Assembly: GCF_029382255.1 (NCBI RefSeq)
Contig: NZ_JARLLG010000001.1
Span: 62,001-126,000 of the forward strand
Direction of reading: 5' to 3'
From: Isoptericola croceus
GTDB lineage: Bacteria; Actinomycetota; Actinomycetes; Actinomycetales; Cellulomonadaceae
DNA: 64,000 nucleotides
Shown here one piece after another: positions 19,957 through 28,778 of this stretch (positions are counted from its first letter, which is position 1; the number at the start of each line of letters is the position of its first letter). Below the pieces are notes generated by a model. That model did no database searches. It saw nothing but the letters and a program-made list of their open reading frames with translations, and was not told the DNA's origin. The position numbers were made by a program, and so were the translations under genes.

Positions 19957-20841
19957 ATGGCGACCGTGAGGAACCCGCTGGAGCGACTGCGCGCTCGGGT
20001 CGGTGACGCCCTCTTCCTCAAGGTGGCCGGGCCGGACGGGCACGCCGCCCGCGACCGCATCCATCTCACGCCCGGCCCCCGCTGGTTCGCTCCTGGCAGC
20101 CCGGTCCGCCGCGTCCATGCCGACACCGCGACGTTCGTCGGCGGTCTGCGGGCGTTGCTCCTGCAGTCGTTGCACCCGCTCGCGATGGCGGGCGTCGCCG
20201 GGCACTCCGGGTTCCGCGGCGACCCGTGGGGCCGGCTCGCCCGGACGTCGACGTTCCTGGCGACGACGACGTTCGCGACGGCGGACGACGCCCAGGCGAT
20301 GATCGACCGCGTGCGGGCGGTGCACGAGCGGGTCCGGGGCCGGGCCCGTGACGGCAGACCGTACCGTGCGAGCGACCCGCACCTGCTCGCGTGGGTGCAC
20401 GTCGCCGAGGCGGACTCGTTCCTGGCGGCGCACCAGCGCTACGGGGAGCGCCGCCTCACGCCCGCCGAGGCAGACGAGTACGTCGCCCAGTCGGGCCGCG
20501 TCGCCCGGGCGCTCGGGGCCGAGGAGGTGCCGGAGACCGTCGCGGCGCTCGGTGCCGCCCTCGAGCGGTACCGTCCCGAGCTGGCGGCGACGCCCGAGGC
20601 GCTGGACACCGCCCGCTTCCTGCTGCGCGAGCCACCGCTGCCCTGGCCGGTCCGCCCGCCCTACCGGTTGCTGGCCGCTGGTGCGGTCTCGCTCCTGCCG
20701 CCCTGGGCGCGGGCAGAGCTGCGTCTCGGCACCTGGTTCGACCGCTCCTGCGGCGGCCCGGCGGGAGCGGTCGCCGTCCGCGCGATCCGCTGGGGTCTGG
20801 GACCCGCCGAGAGTCGCGACCGTCTGGGTGAACCGGTGTGA
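19957..20841 (+). CDS. oxygenase MpaB-like (DUF2236) protein
   Basis: The protein has 294 residues. The N-terminal half matches the MpaB/latex-clearing-protein-like family: ADTATFVGGLRALLLQSLHPLAMAGVAGHS contains the conserved His. YRASDPHLLAWVHVAEADSFLAAHQRYG holds a second conserved histidine region. Members are b-type heme enzymes of the Lcp superfamily, but most bacterial ones have no assigned substrate. There is no signal peptide. The ATG at 19957 gives the family N-terminus. Confidence 0.8.
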   Translation: MATVRNPLERLRARVGDALFLKVAGPDGHAARDRIHLTPGPRWFAPGSPVRRVHADTATFVGGLRALLLQSLHPLAMAGVAGHSGFRGDPWGRLARTSTFLATTTFATADDAQAMIDRVRAVHERVRGRARDGRPYRASDPHLLAWVHVAEADSFLAAHQRYGERRLTPAEADEYVAQSGRVARALGAEEVPETVAALGAALERYRPELAATPEALDTARFLLREPPLPWPVRPPYRLLAAGAVSLLPPWARAELRLGTWFDRSCGGPAGAVAVRAIRWGLGPAESRDRLGEPV

Positions 20842-20942
20842 CGCCTCCGTCGTGAGGTGGAGTCGCGTTCTCCTGCTCGCGACGGATCCGTGACCTGCCC
20901 CGACGCGGGCACGATGGGGGTCCCCGGACGAAGGAGACACCT

Positions 20943-22202
20943 GTGCGACGTCGCACCCGTTCCGTCATCGCCCTCGGCACGGCCGCGATCCTGGCGGTCC
21001 CGCTCGCCGCAGCACCGGCGAGCGCCACCCCGGTCGACCCGTTGCCACGTCCTGTCCATGACGCCGTCGCCGAGGTGCTGGCCGACGTCGCGCACGAACG
21101 CCGGGTGCTGGAGGCCCAGCCTCGCACGTTCGCCCCGGAGGCCGCCGAGCCCGGCTGGCGCGCGACCCTCGACCAGACGCTCGACGAGGCCGTGACCGGT
21201 CCCGTGGTCGGCGTGACGGCGCGGCTGGAGACCCCGGACCTCGACTGGCGCGGCTCGGCGGGGCAGCGGGAGCACGATCGTGCCGCGCCGGCCCGTCCGC
21301 AGGACCGGTTCCGCGCGGCGAGCATCACCAAGCCGATGATCGCCACGCTGGTGCTGCAGGAGGTCGAGGCGGGCACGTGGTCGCTGGACACCGGTGTGGA
21401 CGAGGTGCTGCCCGGCCTGCTGGACGTCGACGTGACGATCGAGGAGCTGCTCGCGCACCGTTCCGGCCTGCCGGACCATCTGCTCGAGCTGATGCAGAGC
21501 CGGCTCACCGACCCCGACGACTTCGACGAGCAGTGGGCGGCGATGGGCCAGGAGTACACGGCAGCCGACCACGTCGCTGCCATTCGCGCGCTCCCGCGTG
21601 AGCTCGCCCCCGACGAGGACTTCCTCTACTCGAACGCCGGCTACGTCGTCCTGAGGCTCATGCTGGAGGAGGCCACCGGCGAGCGCGTCGACGACCTGCT
21701 GGAGAAGCGGGTGTTCAAGCCCGCGAGGATGCGGCACACCGACTACCCGCAGGTGCCCGGCACGCGTGGGCCGTTCCTCGTGGGTGCCGCCTACACCGGG
21801 CCGTTCGGCGCGGGGATGTACTCGCTGCCCCAGTTCCACCCGAGCTACTTCGACGCGGCGGGCGCGGTGACGACGACGACGGCGGACCTGCACGCGTTCA
21901 CCGATGCCCTGCTGGGTGGCAGGCTGCTCGAGCCCGCCACCGTCGCGGACATGATCGACCCGCGCGCCGACGACTTCTACGGCCTCGGGATCTACCGTCT
22001 GCCCGACCCGTGCGTGCCGGGGGAGTACCTGTACGGGCACGACGGCGCCGGCATCGGCAGCCTCTCCATGGTGCTGACCTCGGCGGACGGCGAGCGCCAG
22101 CTCTCCTACGGTCTGACCGGACGGGACTACACCATCGCGCCGGACCAGATGCAGGAGGGGGCTGCCGCCGTCCTCAACACCCTGGCGGCCGCGACCTGCT
22201 GA
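20943..22202 (+). CDS. secreted serine hydrolase (beta-lactamase class C/DD-peptidase fold)
   Basis: This 419-residue protein has a Sec signal peptide (RRRTRSVIALGTAAILAVPLA, cleavage near ASA-TP). The catalytic SxxK is Ser127-Ile-Thr-Lys130, the second motif YSN is in LYSNAGYVVLRLM, and the third is HDG in YGHDGAGIGS. These define the penicillin-recognising serine hydrolase fold. The enzyme could be a D-aminopeptidase, an esterase or a carboxypeptidase rather than a resistance beta-lactamase. The GTG start has an AAGGAGAC ribosome site. Confidence 0.87.
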   Translation: MRRRTRSVIALGTAAILAVPLAAAPASATPVDPLPRPVHDAVAEVLADVAHERRVLEAQPRTFAPEAAEPGWRATLDQTLDEAVTGPVVGVTARLETPDLDWRGSAGQREHDRAAPARPQDRFRAASITKPMIATLVLQEVEAGTWSLDTGVDEVLPGLLDVDVTIEELLAHRSGLPDHLLELMQSRLTDPDDFDEQWAAMGQEYTAADHVAAIRALPRELAPDEDFLYSNAGYVVLRLMLEEATGERVDDLLEKRVFKPARMRHTDYPQVPGTRGPFLVGAAYTGPFGAGMYSLPQFHPSYFDAAGAVTTTTADLHAFTDALLGGRLLEPATVADMIDPRADDFYGLGIYRLPDPCVPGEYLYGHDGAGIGSLSMVLTSADGERQLSYGLTGRDYTIAPDQMQEGAAAVLNTLAAATC

Positions 22203-22243
22203 CCCTCTGAGCGAGCAGGCCGGGCGGGTGCGAGTCTGGCCCG

Positions 22244-23329
22244 ATGAACAGTCAACAGCGCACCGGGACGGTCGCCGCTCTGTGGGGCGACCGGCTCGGT
22301 CGTCCCGCGACACGTGCTGCACAGGTGCTCCTCCTGCTCACGCTGGTCTCGTGCGCCGTGTTCGTGATGGCGCGGTTGTCGTTGCTGGTCATCCCCGTGC
22401 TCATCGCGCTGGTCGTCGCTGCGGCACTGGCTCCGGTGGTCGGCTTCCTGCGGCGCCACGGGTGGCCTGCGCTGCTCGCGACGTGGACCACGTTGCTGGC
22501 TGGGCTGGTCCTCCTCGGGGTGGTGCTCTGGCTCGTGGGACTGGAGTTCCGCGACGAGTGGCCCAACCTGCTCGAGGAGGCCGGGCGTGGTCTGGACGAG
22601 CTGGAGCGGTTCGTCACCGAGGGCCCGCTGGGGATCAGCCCGGAGCAGCTCGAGTCGCTCCGGGAGACGGCCACCGAGGCGTTGACGAGCGACGCGGCGC
22701 AGGCCGGTGCGATCCAGGGCGCGACCGCCGCCATCGAGGCGGTCGCCGGGCTCCTTCTCGGTCTCGTGGTGCTGTTCTTCCTGCTCAAGGACGGCCGGCG
22801 CATCTACACGTTCCTGCTCACGCCGTTGCAGGAGGCCACGCGGCGTCGTGCGCTGAGCGTCGGTGAGCGTTCGGTCGAGGTGCTCGGCGGCTATCTCCGC
22901 GGTACCGCCATCGTCGCGACCGTCGACGCGGTGGCGATCGGGGTCGGGCTGCTCATCATCGGTGTCCCGCTCGCGCTGCCGCTGGCGGTGGTCGTCTTCC
23001 TCGGCGCGTTCATCCCCCTGCTCGGTGCGGTGCTCGCCGGGACCTTGGCCGCACTGGTGGCGCTCGTGACCAACGGCCCCGTGGCGGCGCTCATCGTCGT
23101 CGCTCTCGTGATCGCCGTGAACCAGCTCGAGGGCGACCTTCTCGCACCGGTCGTCATGGGGAAGGTGCTGTCGCTGCACCCGCTCGTCGTGCTGCTCGCC
23201 CTGACCGCGGGCACGATCCTCGCCGGCCTCGTCGGTGCTCTGCTGTCCGTGCCGATCGCGGCCGTGGCCTGGGCGGCGGTCAAGGAGTGGAACGAGACCG
23301 CGCCGGCCGGCGAGGAGCTCGTGACCTGA
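22244..23329 (+). CDS. AI-2E family transporter (PerM-like)
   Basis: This 361-residue integral membrane protein has about seven or eight helices. The pattern includes two N-terminal helices (LLLLTLVSCAVFVMARLSLLVIPVLIALVVAAALAPVVGFL), a soluble helical insert (residues about 105-165) and a C-terminal bundle. The conserved loop LGAFIPLLGAVLAG is present, as is the family motif around NQLEGDLLAPVVMGKVLSLHPLVVL. Members include quorum-signal exporters and Na+/H+ antiporters, so the substrate cannot be assigned. Confidence 0.88.
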   Translation: MNSQQRTGTVAALWGDRLGRPATRAAQVLLLLTLVSCAVFVMARLSLLVIPVLIALVVAAALAPVVGFLRRHGWPALLATWTTLLAGLVLLGVVLWLVGLEFRDEWPNLLEEAGRGLDELERFVTEGPLGISPEQLESLRETATEALTSDAAQAGAIQGATAAIEAVAGLLLGLVVLFFLLKDGRRIYTFLLTPLQEATRRRALSVGERSVEVLGGYLRGTAIVATVDAVAIGVGLLIIGVPLALPLAVVVFLGAFIPLLGAVLAGTLAALVALVTNGPVAALIVVALVIAVNQLEGDLLAPVVMGKVLSLHPLVVLLALTAGTILAGLVGALLSVPIAAVAWAAVKEWNETAPAGEELVT

Positions 23330-23403
23330 CGGGCCTCAGCCGTCGCGGGTGACGTCTCCGGAGTCGATGCGGGGGATGCTATGGCTCATCGCGGCCCTTG
23401 CGC

Positions 23404-23418
23404 TTGACGCGACGTCAA
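23404..23418 (+). promoter_or_regulatory. TTGAC palindrome upstream of the MerR/TipA gene
   Basis: TTGAC-GCGAC-GTCAA is a perfect 5-bp inverted repeat located 18-32 bases before the ATG at 23436, and its left arm forms a consensus -35 (TTGACG). MerR-family activators bind such palindromes between -35 and -10 elements and most regulate their own gene. The -10 element is not obvious. Confidence 0.45.
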
Positions 23419-23435
23419 CCTCTACCGTCGATGCC

Positions 23436-24194
23436 ATGACCAGCTCGATCCAGGACGTCGCCCGGCTCGCCGGAGTCTCGAGCCGCACCCTGCGGCACTA
23501 CGACCAGATCGGCCTCCTGCCGCCGTCGGGCACCGGGCACGGCGGGCTGCGCTACTACGACGACGTCGCCATCCGTCGCCTGCAGCGCATCCTGCTGCTG
23601 CGCGAGCTCGGGCTGCCGCTGGACGAGATCGCCGGGGTGCTCGACGAGCAGACCGACGAGGTCGACGCGCTGCGCCGGCACCTCGACGTGCTGCGCCGTG
23701 AGCGCGGACGGCTCGAGAGGCAGACGGCGTCGGTGGAACGAACGCTGACCGCACTGGAGAAAGGAACAGAGCTCATGGCCGAGGACATGCTCGACGGGTT
23801 CGACCACACGCAGCACAAGGACGAGGTGACCGAGCGCTGGGGCGCCGACGCCTACGCCAGGTCCGACGCCTGGTGGCGGGGGCTCGGGGCCCAGGGACAG
23901 GCCGAGTGGAAGACCCGCACCGAGGAGCTCAACGCCGCGTGGACCGCGGCAGTCGGCCGTGGCGTCGACCCGACGTCCGACGAGGCCCAGGCGCTGGCCG
24001 CACGGCATGCCGAGTGGCTCGGCGCGGTCCCCGGCACGCCGGGTGCCGACGCGGGCCGGCCGTCCAAGGAGTACGTCATCGGTCTGGCCGAGATGTACGT
24101 CGCGGACGCACGCTTCGCGAAGAACTACGGAGGCAACGAGGGGGTGACGTTCGTCCGCGACGCCCTGGTCGCCTACGCCGAGCGGGAGCTGTAG
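23436..24194 (+). CDS. TipA-like MerR-family regulator with TipAS domain
   Basis: This 252-residue protein has an N-terminal MerR helix-turn-helix (SIQDVARLAGVSSRTLRHYDQIGLLPPS), a dimerisation coiled coil (around residues 75-110) and a C-terminal TipAS domain. The TipAS region is recognisable from the internal Met of EKGTELMAEDMLDGFDH through EMYVADARFAKNYGGNEG. TipAS binds thiopeptide antibiotics in Streptomyces, and an internal start can yield TipAS alone; here an ATG within the ELMAEDM region could do that. The ATG at 23436 gives the standard MerR N-terminus. Confidence 0.9.
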   Translation: MTSSIQDVARLAGVSSRTLRHYDQIGLLPPSGTGHGGLRYYDDVAIRRLQRILLLRELGLPLDEIAGVLDEQTDEVDALRRHLDVLRRERGRLERQTASVERTLTALEKGTELMAEDMLDGFDHTQHKDEVTERWGADAYARSDAWWRGLGAQGQAEWKTRTEELNAAWTAAVGRGVDPTSDEAQALAARHAEWLGAVPGTPGADAGRPSKEYVIGLAEMYVADARFAKNYGGNEGVTFVRDALVAYAEREL

Positions 24195-24230
24195 CCGTCG
24201 CGTCCGGGCATCGAGTGGGACACTGGCCGG

Positions 24231-24653
24231 GTGGGGGAGAACTGGGCTGCGCAGCGCACCGAGGCCGCCCGGGAGCACGCCGCTCGGCTGGCCGCCCGGC
24301 AGGACGCAGAGCACCGGCTGGCCGAGGCGATGCTCGCGGAGTTCGTCACGGCGGCCGGCGCCGCTCGTCTGGCGGCCGAGCCCCTCCAGGTCAAGGGCTA
24401 CGGCGGGCGCGGCACGGCCCGCACCTCGCTGCGGGGCTGGTACCTGCGCACCGACCGGACCGCTGCCGTGTCCACCGCCGGCGACTTCTACGTCCTCACC
24501 GCACCGCTCGGTCTGCTCGACAGGGTCCGCGGCGTCCGGCCCGAGCCGAAGCGGCCGCCGCTCGTGCTCGGCGCCGGCGGCAAGGACGGCGACTCCATCG
24601 ACCTCGTCGACGCCCTGGAACGGCTGCTGCCCGGCTGGCGCGAGCGCCGCTGA
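24231..24653 (+). CDS. conserved hypothetical protein
   Basis: The protein has 140 residues and a GTG start. The first 45 residues are a charged Ala-rich helix, followed by a small beta-rich domain (TARTSLRGWYLRTDRTAAVST). No signal, membrane segment or known motif is visible. It follows the TipA-like gene after 36 bases on the same strand and could share its transcript. Confidence 0.6.
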   Translation: MGENWAAQRTEAAREHAARLAARQDAEHRLAEAMLAEFVTAAGAARLAAEPLQVKGYGGRGTARTSLRGWYLRTDRTAAVSTAGDFYVLTAPLGLLDRVRGVRPEPKRPPLVLGAGGKDGDSIDLVDALERLLPGWRERR

Positions 24654-24677
24654 CGCTCAGCGCCGAGGTTCAAGGGG

Positions 24678-25898
24678 TCAGGTCGGCACCGTGTGTCCGC
24701 TGTGCCGCTCGAACGCCTCGACGAGAGCTTCGGCGTCGGCGACCTGGTCGAGGTGGATCACGACCGGTGACCCGTACTGTTCGTGCTGCTCCAGCGCGGC
24801 GGCCTCGGCGGTGCGGTGGAACACGTCGTTCCACGGCACCGTGGCGCGTGCGGCCACGTCCCGCGGGTGGCGCACCGCGACCACGAGGCGCCGGCCGGCG
24901 TCGTCGAGGCGCAGCCCCGTCACCTCTGCCCAGCGGACCCGGCCGACGTCGATCCCGGAGGTGCGCTCGGCGAACCCGGACACGTCGAGCGACACGGCGG
25001 GGTCACCCGGCAGGAGCTGGTGCGGCATGGTCCCCAGGGCCCACGCCACCCACCCTGCACCGACGGCCAGCAGGCACAGGGAGGCGACCACCCACTCCCA
25101 CGCGCTGTCGCCGGTCACCACGTCCTCGAGACCGCCGGTCGTGAAGGAGACGAGCAAGGCGGTCAGCACGACGGCGCCCGCGGCGGGCAGCAGCCAGCCT
25201 GCGACGGCGAGCGCGGCCCGCCGGGCCGTGTGGCGGACCGGTCGGGCGGCGTGCAGGGTCTGGCCCGTGGTGCTGTCGTCCCCGGACCGACCGACCCCGA
25301 ACCGGCGGAACGCGGCGACCAGCTCGTCCTCCGAGGCCGCGAGGCGTGAAAGGTCCACGAGCAGCGGCGTGCCGTGCTGCGCGAGGCACGCGCGAGCCTC
25401 GGCCGCCGCGCTCCGACCCCGCTGCGGGACGACCAGTCGCTGCGGGTCCCGGACGTGCACGGCGAGCCGCGGGCCGTCGTCGTGCACGACCTGGACCGAC
25501 ATGACCTGGTTCCACCGGACGAGGTCGGCCGTGTCCCCGGGGGCGGCACGGTGGCGGAGCCCCGTGCGGTCCAGCTCGAGCGGGGGGTTGCGGCGTGCCG
25601 TCCGGCGCCCGCCCTGCCAGACGACCGCGAGGAAGCCGGTGACGACGAGCGCGAGCGGGCCTGCCGCCAGGAGCGTCGTGAACCACCACACCTCGTACTG
25701 CCAGTAGGTCACGGGCGTCCCGGTGCGTGCCGCGTAGTCGGCCCAGTCGCCCTGGAGGGTCCACGCCCACAGCGCGGCGCTCGTCGCGACGAGCAGCACC
25801 GTGGGGATCAGCCAGGAGGTGAGTCGGCGTGTCGTCGCGCGTCGATCGGGACGCCAGCCGAACGTGACCGGGTCCGCGTCGGGCGCCGGGCTCGCCAT
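24678..25898 (-). CDS. membrane protein with internally duplicated 2TM-plus-domain units
   Basis: The 406-residue protein contains two copies of one layout: a pair of membrane helices (LIPTVLLVATSAALWAWTL and LLAAGPLALVVTGFLAVVW; later AVAGWLLPAAGAVVLTALLV and VVASLCLLAVGAGWVAWAL) followed by a PH-like beta domain. The copies align through shared elements such as VRWNQVMSVQVVHDDGPRLAVHVRDPQ and VRWAEVTGLRLDDAGRRLVVAVRHPR, and through the similar tails LLVDLSRLAASEDELVAAFRRFG and VVIHLDQVADAEALVEAFERHSG. Function is unknown. It is downstream of the hydrolase/oxidase pair on the same strand. Confidence 0.7.
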   Translation of the reverse strand: MASPAPDADPVTFGWRPDRRATTRRLTSWLIPTVLLVATSAALWAWTLQGDWADYAARTGTPVTYWQYEVWWFTTLLAAGPLALVVTGFLAVVWQGGRRTARRNPPLELDRTGLRHRAAPGDTADLVRWNQVMSVQVVHDDGPRLAVHVRDPQRLVVPQRGRSAAAEARACLAQHGTPLLVDLSRLAASEDELVAAFRRFGVGRSGDDSTTGQTLHAARPVRHTARRAALAVAGWLLPAAGAVVLTALLVSFTTGGLEDVVTGDSAWEWVVASLCLLAVGAGWVAWALGTMPHQLLPGDPAVSLDVSGFAERTSGIDVGRVRWAEVTGLRLDDAGRRLVVAVRHPRDVAARATVPWNDVFHRTAEAAALEQHEQYGSPVVIHLDQVADAEALVEAFERHSGHTVPT

Positions 25899-25925
25899 GG
25901 GAGTCCTCTCGTCGTCGTGCGGTCC

Positions 25926-26888
25926 TCAGGCTCGCACGGCGAGCCCGGCGGCGACGAGCTCTGCGACCCGCGGCGAGGCCAGGTACCCGGTCCACGTGCC
26001 GTCGGCCCGCCGGACCGCGGCCGCGTGGTGCCACGGTGCGGTGTTGCGGACGCGCAGCGCCTCGACGAGCGGTGCGCCTGCGAGCAGCGGGAACGTCACG
26101 GGCGTGAGGTCGTGCAGGGCGAGCAGGTCCCGGTGGTCGCGGGCGTTCACCCACCGTCCGGCCGCCGGCCACGTGAGGGGGCCGTCGGCCGCCAGCGCGG
26201 ACCGTACCGCCTCGATCGCCAGCGGCGCACCGAGGGTGAGGAGCAGCGGCACGTCCCACCGGGTGGGGGCCTGGCGCCGCAGCACCTCGTAGGCGACGAC
26301 CGTGCCGAGCGAGTGCGCCACCAGCACCACGGGCTCGTCGGTCGGCAGCGCCGCGGCGAGCCCGGCGTCGACGGCGGACCGCGCGTCCTGGTCGTGGAGG
26401 TAGGTGTGCACGTCGCGAGCCAGCAGGAGCACGACCGCACCGCTCAACCCGGGGACGAGGCGGTCGATCGCCGCGAGCGCAGCGAGGAGGGAACGGGCGA
26501 TCGCGTCGGCGAACGAGCCCCCGAGGCGGACGGTGGTGCCCTCCTCCGGTCCGACGGCGGTGCTCGCCCCGGCCGGTACGCCGGCCCCGGCGAGCACCTC
26601 CCGGGCGACGGCGAGCGCGAACCGGGCCTCGTCGAGGGACAGGCGGTGCAGGGTCGGTCCGGAGGCCGGGTCGTCGAGGACGTGCACGGTCACCGGCGGG
26701 CGCGCGCCGCCGTCGGGCGGGGTCAGGGTGTCGCCGTAGTAGACGAAGGTGGCGTCGTCGTCGGCGAGCCGGAGCGGCGACCCGGTGGCGGCCAGGCCGG
26801 CGTTCAGCGCGCCGAGCCAACGTGACTCGACGGCGTCGGGGTCCTGGCCGTCGGCGTCGCGGCCGTGGAGGAGCACCAGGCGGGTCAC
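25926..26888 (-). CDS. alpha/beta hydrolase (lipase-like)
   Basis: The protein has 320 residues. It opens with the typical first strand LVLLHGRDADGQDPD and has a nucleophile elbow AHSLGTVVAYEVLRR. A candidate His is in the late segment NTAPWHHAAAVRRADG. This is the arrangement of lipase/PGAP1-like hydrolases. The GTG start overlaps the stop of the FAD oxidase gene (GTGA), so it is translated with it. The shared operon does not by itself reveal the substrate. Confidence 0.72.
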   Translation of the reverse strand: MTRLVLLHGRDADGQDPDAVESRWLGALNAGLAATGSPLRLADDDATFVYYGDTLTPPDGGARPPVTVHVLDDPASGPTLHRLSLDEARFALAVAREVLAGAGVPAGASTAVGPEEGTTVRLGGSFADAIARSLLAALAAIDRLVPGLSGAVVLLLARDVHTYLHDQDARSAVDAGLAAALPTDEPVVLVAHSLGTVVAYEVLRRQAPTRWDVPLLLTLGAPLAIEAVRSALAADGPLTWPAAGRWVNARDHRDLLALHDLTPVTFPLLAGAPLVEALRVRNTAPWHHAAAVRRADGTWTGYLASPRVAELVAAGLAVRA

Positions 26889-27811
26889 GAGGCCACCAGG
26901 CCGGCGACCTCGTCGGCGCAGCCCCAGCTCAGGGTCACCCCGGCGCCGCCGTGCCCGTAGCAGTGCACGATGCCCGGGTCTGCGGCGTCCCGCTCGACCC
27001 GCACCGTCGGCCGCGCCGGACGCAGCCCGACGACGTGCCGCAGCACGCGGGCGTTCTCGACCTCGGGCACCAGGCGGGCGGCGCGTCGAAGGATGTCGGC
27101 CGCCGTGCCGGGGTCCGGTGCCCGGTCCCACGCTCCGGCGTCGTCCGTACCGCCCACGACGACCTCCTTCCCGCGCGGGATCACGTACGTGGGGTCGGTG
27201 CTGTCGAGCCACCAGCGGTCCAGGCCCCACTGCTCCAGCACGACGGTCTGGCCCCGGACCGGCTGCACGGACGCGTCGCCGGTGAGCTCGCGGGCACCGA
27301 GCCCGGTGCAGTTGACGACGACGTCACGGGGGCCCCGGGAGTCGGGCAGCGCCTCCAGCGACGCTCGGGTGAGCGTCCCGCCGAGCGTCTCGACGCGGGC
27401 GGCCAGCCACGCGAGGTAGACCGGCATGTCGACCGCCGGCGCCGTGAACGTCCAGCCCGCGGTGTACGACGGCGGCACGTCCGCCGTGCGCACGAGCTCC
27501 GGCACGGCGGAGCGCCACCAGGGGTCGGGCGGCGGCTCGGCGAAGACCTCCGTGCCGGGCCGCATCCGGACGCCGGACGCGGGGTGCGTGGCGGCGAGCT
27601 CGGCGAACACGTCGAACGAGGCTGCCGACCAGGCGGTGACCCGGTCCTGCGGCAGCGCGAGGTACGGGTACCAGAGCGCGGCGGCGACGGCGGACGTCGT
27701 GTCCTGCGGCATGTCCCGGGCGAGGACCTCGACCCGGTGGCCCGCCTCCAGCAGCCGGACCGCACAGCTCAGCCCGATGACTCCCGCGCCGACGACGCTC
27801 ACGTCCATCAT
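26885..27811 (-). CDS. D-amino-acid oxidase family FAD enzyme
   Basis: This 308-residue flavoprotein has an N-terminal dinucleotide-binding motif VVGAGVIGLSCAVRLLEAGH, the mid-protein VVNCTGLGARELTGD and the C-terminal FAD/active-site block VGLRPARPTVRVE ... CYGHGGAGVTLSWGCA. These match D-amino-acid oxidase, which oxidises D-amino acids to 2-oxo acids with release of ammonia and peroxide. It is upstream of, and coupled to, a hydrolase gene. A co-oriented amino-acid ABC importer lies 181 bases upstream in the transcription direction, which makes use of imported (D-)amino acids plausible. Confidence 0.88.
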   Translation of the reverse strand: MMDVSVVGAGVIGLSCAVRLLEAGHRVEVLARDMPQDTTSAVAAALWYPYLALPQDRVTAWSAASFDVFAELAATHPASGVRMRPGTEVFAEPPPDPWWRSAVPELVRTADVPPSYTAGWTFTAPAVDMPVYLAWLAARVETLGGTLTRASLEALPDSRGPRDVVVNCTGLGARELTGDASVQPVRGQTVVLEQWGLDRWWLDSTDPTYVIPRGKEVVVGGTDDAGAWDRAPDPGTAADILRRAARLVPEVENARVLRHVVGLRPARPTVRVERDAADPGIVHCYGHGGAGVTLSWGCADEVAGLVAS

Positions 27812-27896
27812 GCGCGGAGTCTGACATGCGCGTCGATCGTTCGGGAGCAGGCCATGGCTCGTCGCCAGGATCTACGCCCGCCAGACCGAGTTGTTG

Positions 27897-28001
27897 CCTC
27901 CGCCTCAGTCGAGCTGTTGTCGACTGAGGCTGCGGTTCCGCGCCGGGCGAGTCCCTCGTTCCTCGGGCCGCGCCCTCTGCTTCACCTCCGCCTCAGTCGA
28001 G
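27897..28001. repeat. hairpin plus 17-base direct repeat between the oxidase and the ABC importer
   Basis: CCTCCGCCTCAGTCGAG occurs at 27897-27913 and again at 27985-28001, the second copy covering the importer stop codon. The first copy is the left arm of an 11-bp perfect hairpin: GCCTCAGTCGA (27902-27912) pairs with TCGACTGAGGC (27920-27930) across a 7-base loop. It lies just downstream of the importer operon (minus strand), so a terminator role is likely. The third, unpaired copy suggests duplication of a hairpin arm. Confidence 0.6.
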
Positions 28002-28778
28002 GGGATGCAGGATCCTGTGCAGGAACCGTCGCGTCCGTTCCTCGCGCGGCGCGGTGAACAGCTGTGCGGGCGTCCCGCGCTCGACGACGACGCCGCCGTC
28101 GAGGAACAGCACCTCGTCCGCGACGGAGCGGGCGAACTGCAGCTCGTGCGTCACCACCACCATCGTCCAGCCCTCGTCGGCGAGGCCCTTCATCACGCTG
28201 AGCACGTCGCCGACGAGCTCGGGGTCCAGCGAGGACGTCGGCTCGTCGAACAGCAGCAGGTCGGGCTCCAGCGCCAGCGCCCGGACGATGCCGACCCGCT
28301 GCTGCTGGCCGCCGGACAGCTCGCGCGGGTAGGCGCCGGCCTTCTCGGCCAGGCCGACCCGGTCGAGCAGGGCGCGCCCGCGCTCCTCGGCCCGGGCGCG
28401 GGGTACCCGCTGCACCTGGACGGGCCCCTCGGTCACGTTCTGCAGCACGGTCCGGTGCGGGAACAGGTTGTGGTGCTGGAACACCATCGCGGACCGGTCC
28501 CGCAGGGCGCCGCGCCGCGCCTCGGCGGCCCGACGCGCCCGGCCGGAGCGCGGGGCACCCTCGAACGTCACGGAGGGGCCGCCGTCGAACGCGAGCGTGC
28601 CGGCGTCGGGCGTCTCCAGGCCGTTGAGCGAGCGCAGCATCGTCGTCTTGCCGGACCCGCTGGGGCCGATCAGTGCGACGACCTGCCCGCGGCGGACGTC
28701 GAGGTCGATGCCGCGCAGCACGTGGTTGTCCCCGAACGACTTGTGGATGCCGCGGGCGGTCAGCAGGGCGTCAGACAT
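27993..28778 (-). CDS. polar amino acid ABC transporter, ATP-binding protein
   Basis: This 261-residue ATPase has Walker A GPSGSGKTT, Q-loop VFQHHNLFPH, signature [14 protein letters not shown], Walker B LLLFDEPTSSLDPEL and the His switch VVVTHEL. The PAAT-family length and sequence (HKSFGDNHVLRGIDLDV) fit glutamine/cystine-type importers. It overlaps the permease gene by 8 bases. Confidence 0.93.
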   Translation of the reverse strand: MSDALLTARGIHKSFGDNHVLRGIDLDVRRGQVVALIGPSGSGKTTMLRSLNGLETPDAGTLAFDGGPSVTFEGAPRSGRARRAAEARRGALRDRSAMVFQHHNLFPHRTVLQNVTEGPVQVQRVPRARAEERGRALLDRVGLAEKAGAYPRELSGGQQQRVGIVRALALEPDLLLFDEPTSSLDPELVGDVLSVMKGLADEGWTMVVVTHELQFARSVADEVLFLDGGVVVERGTPAQLFTAPREERTRRFLHRILHPLD

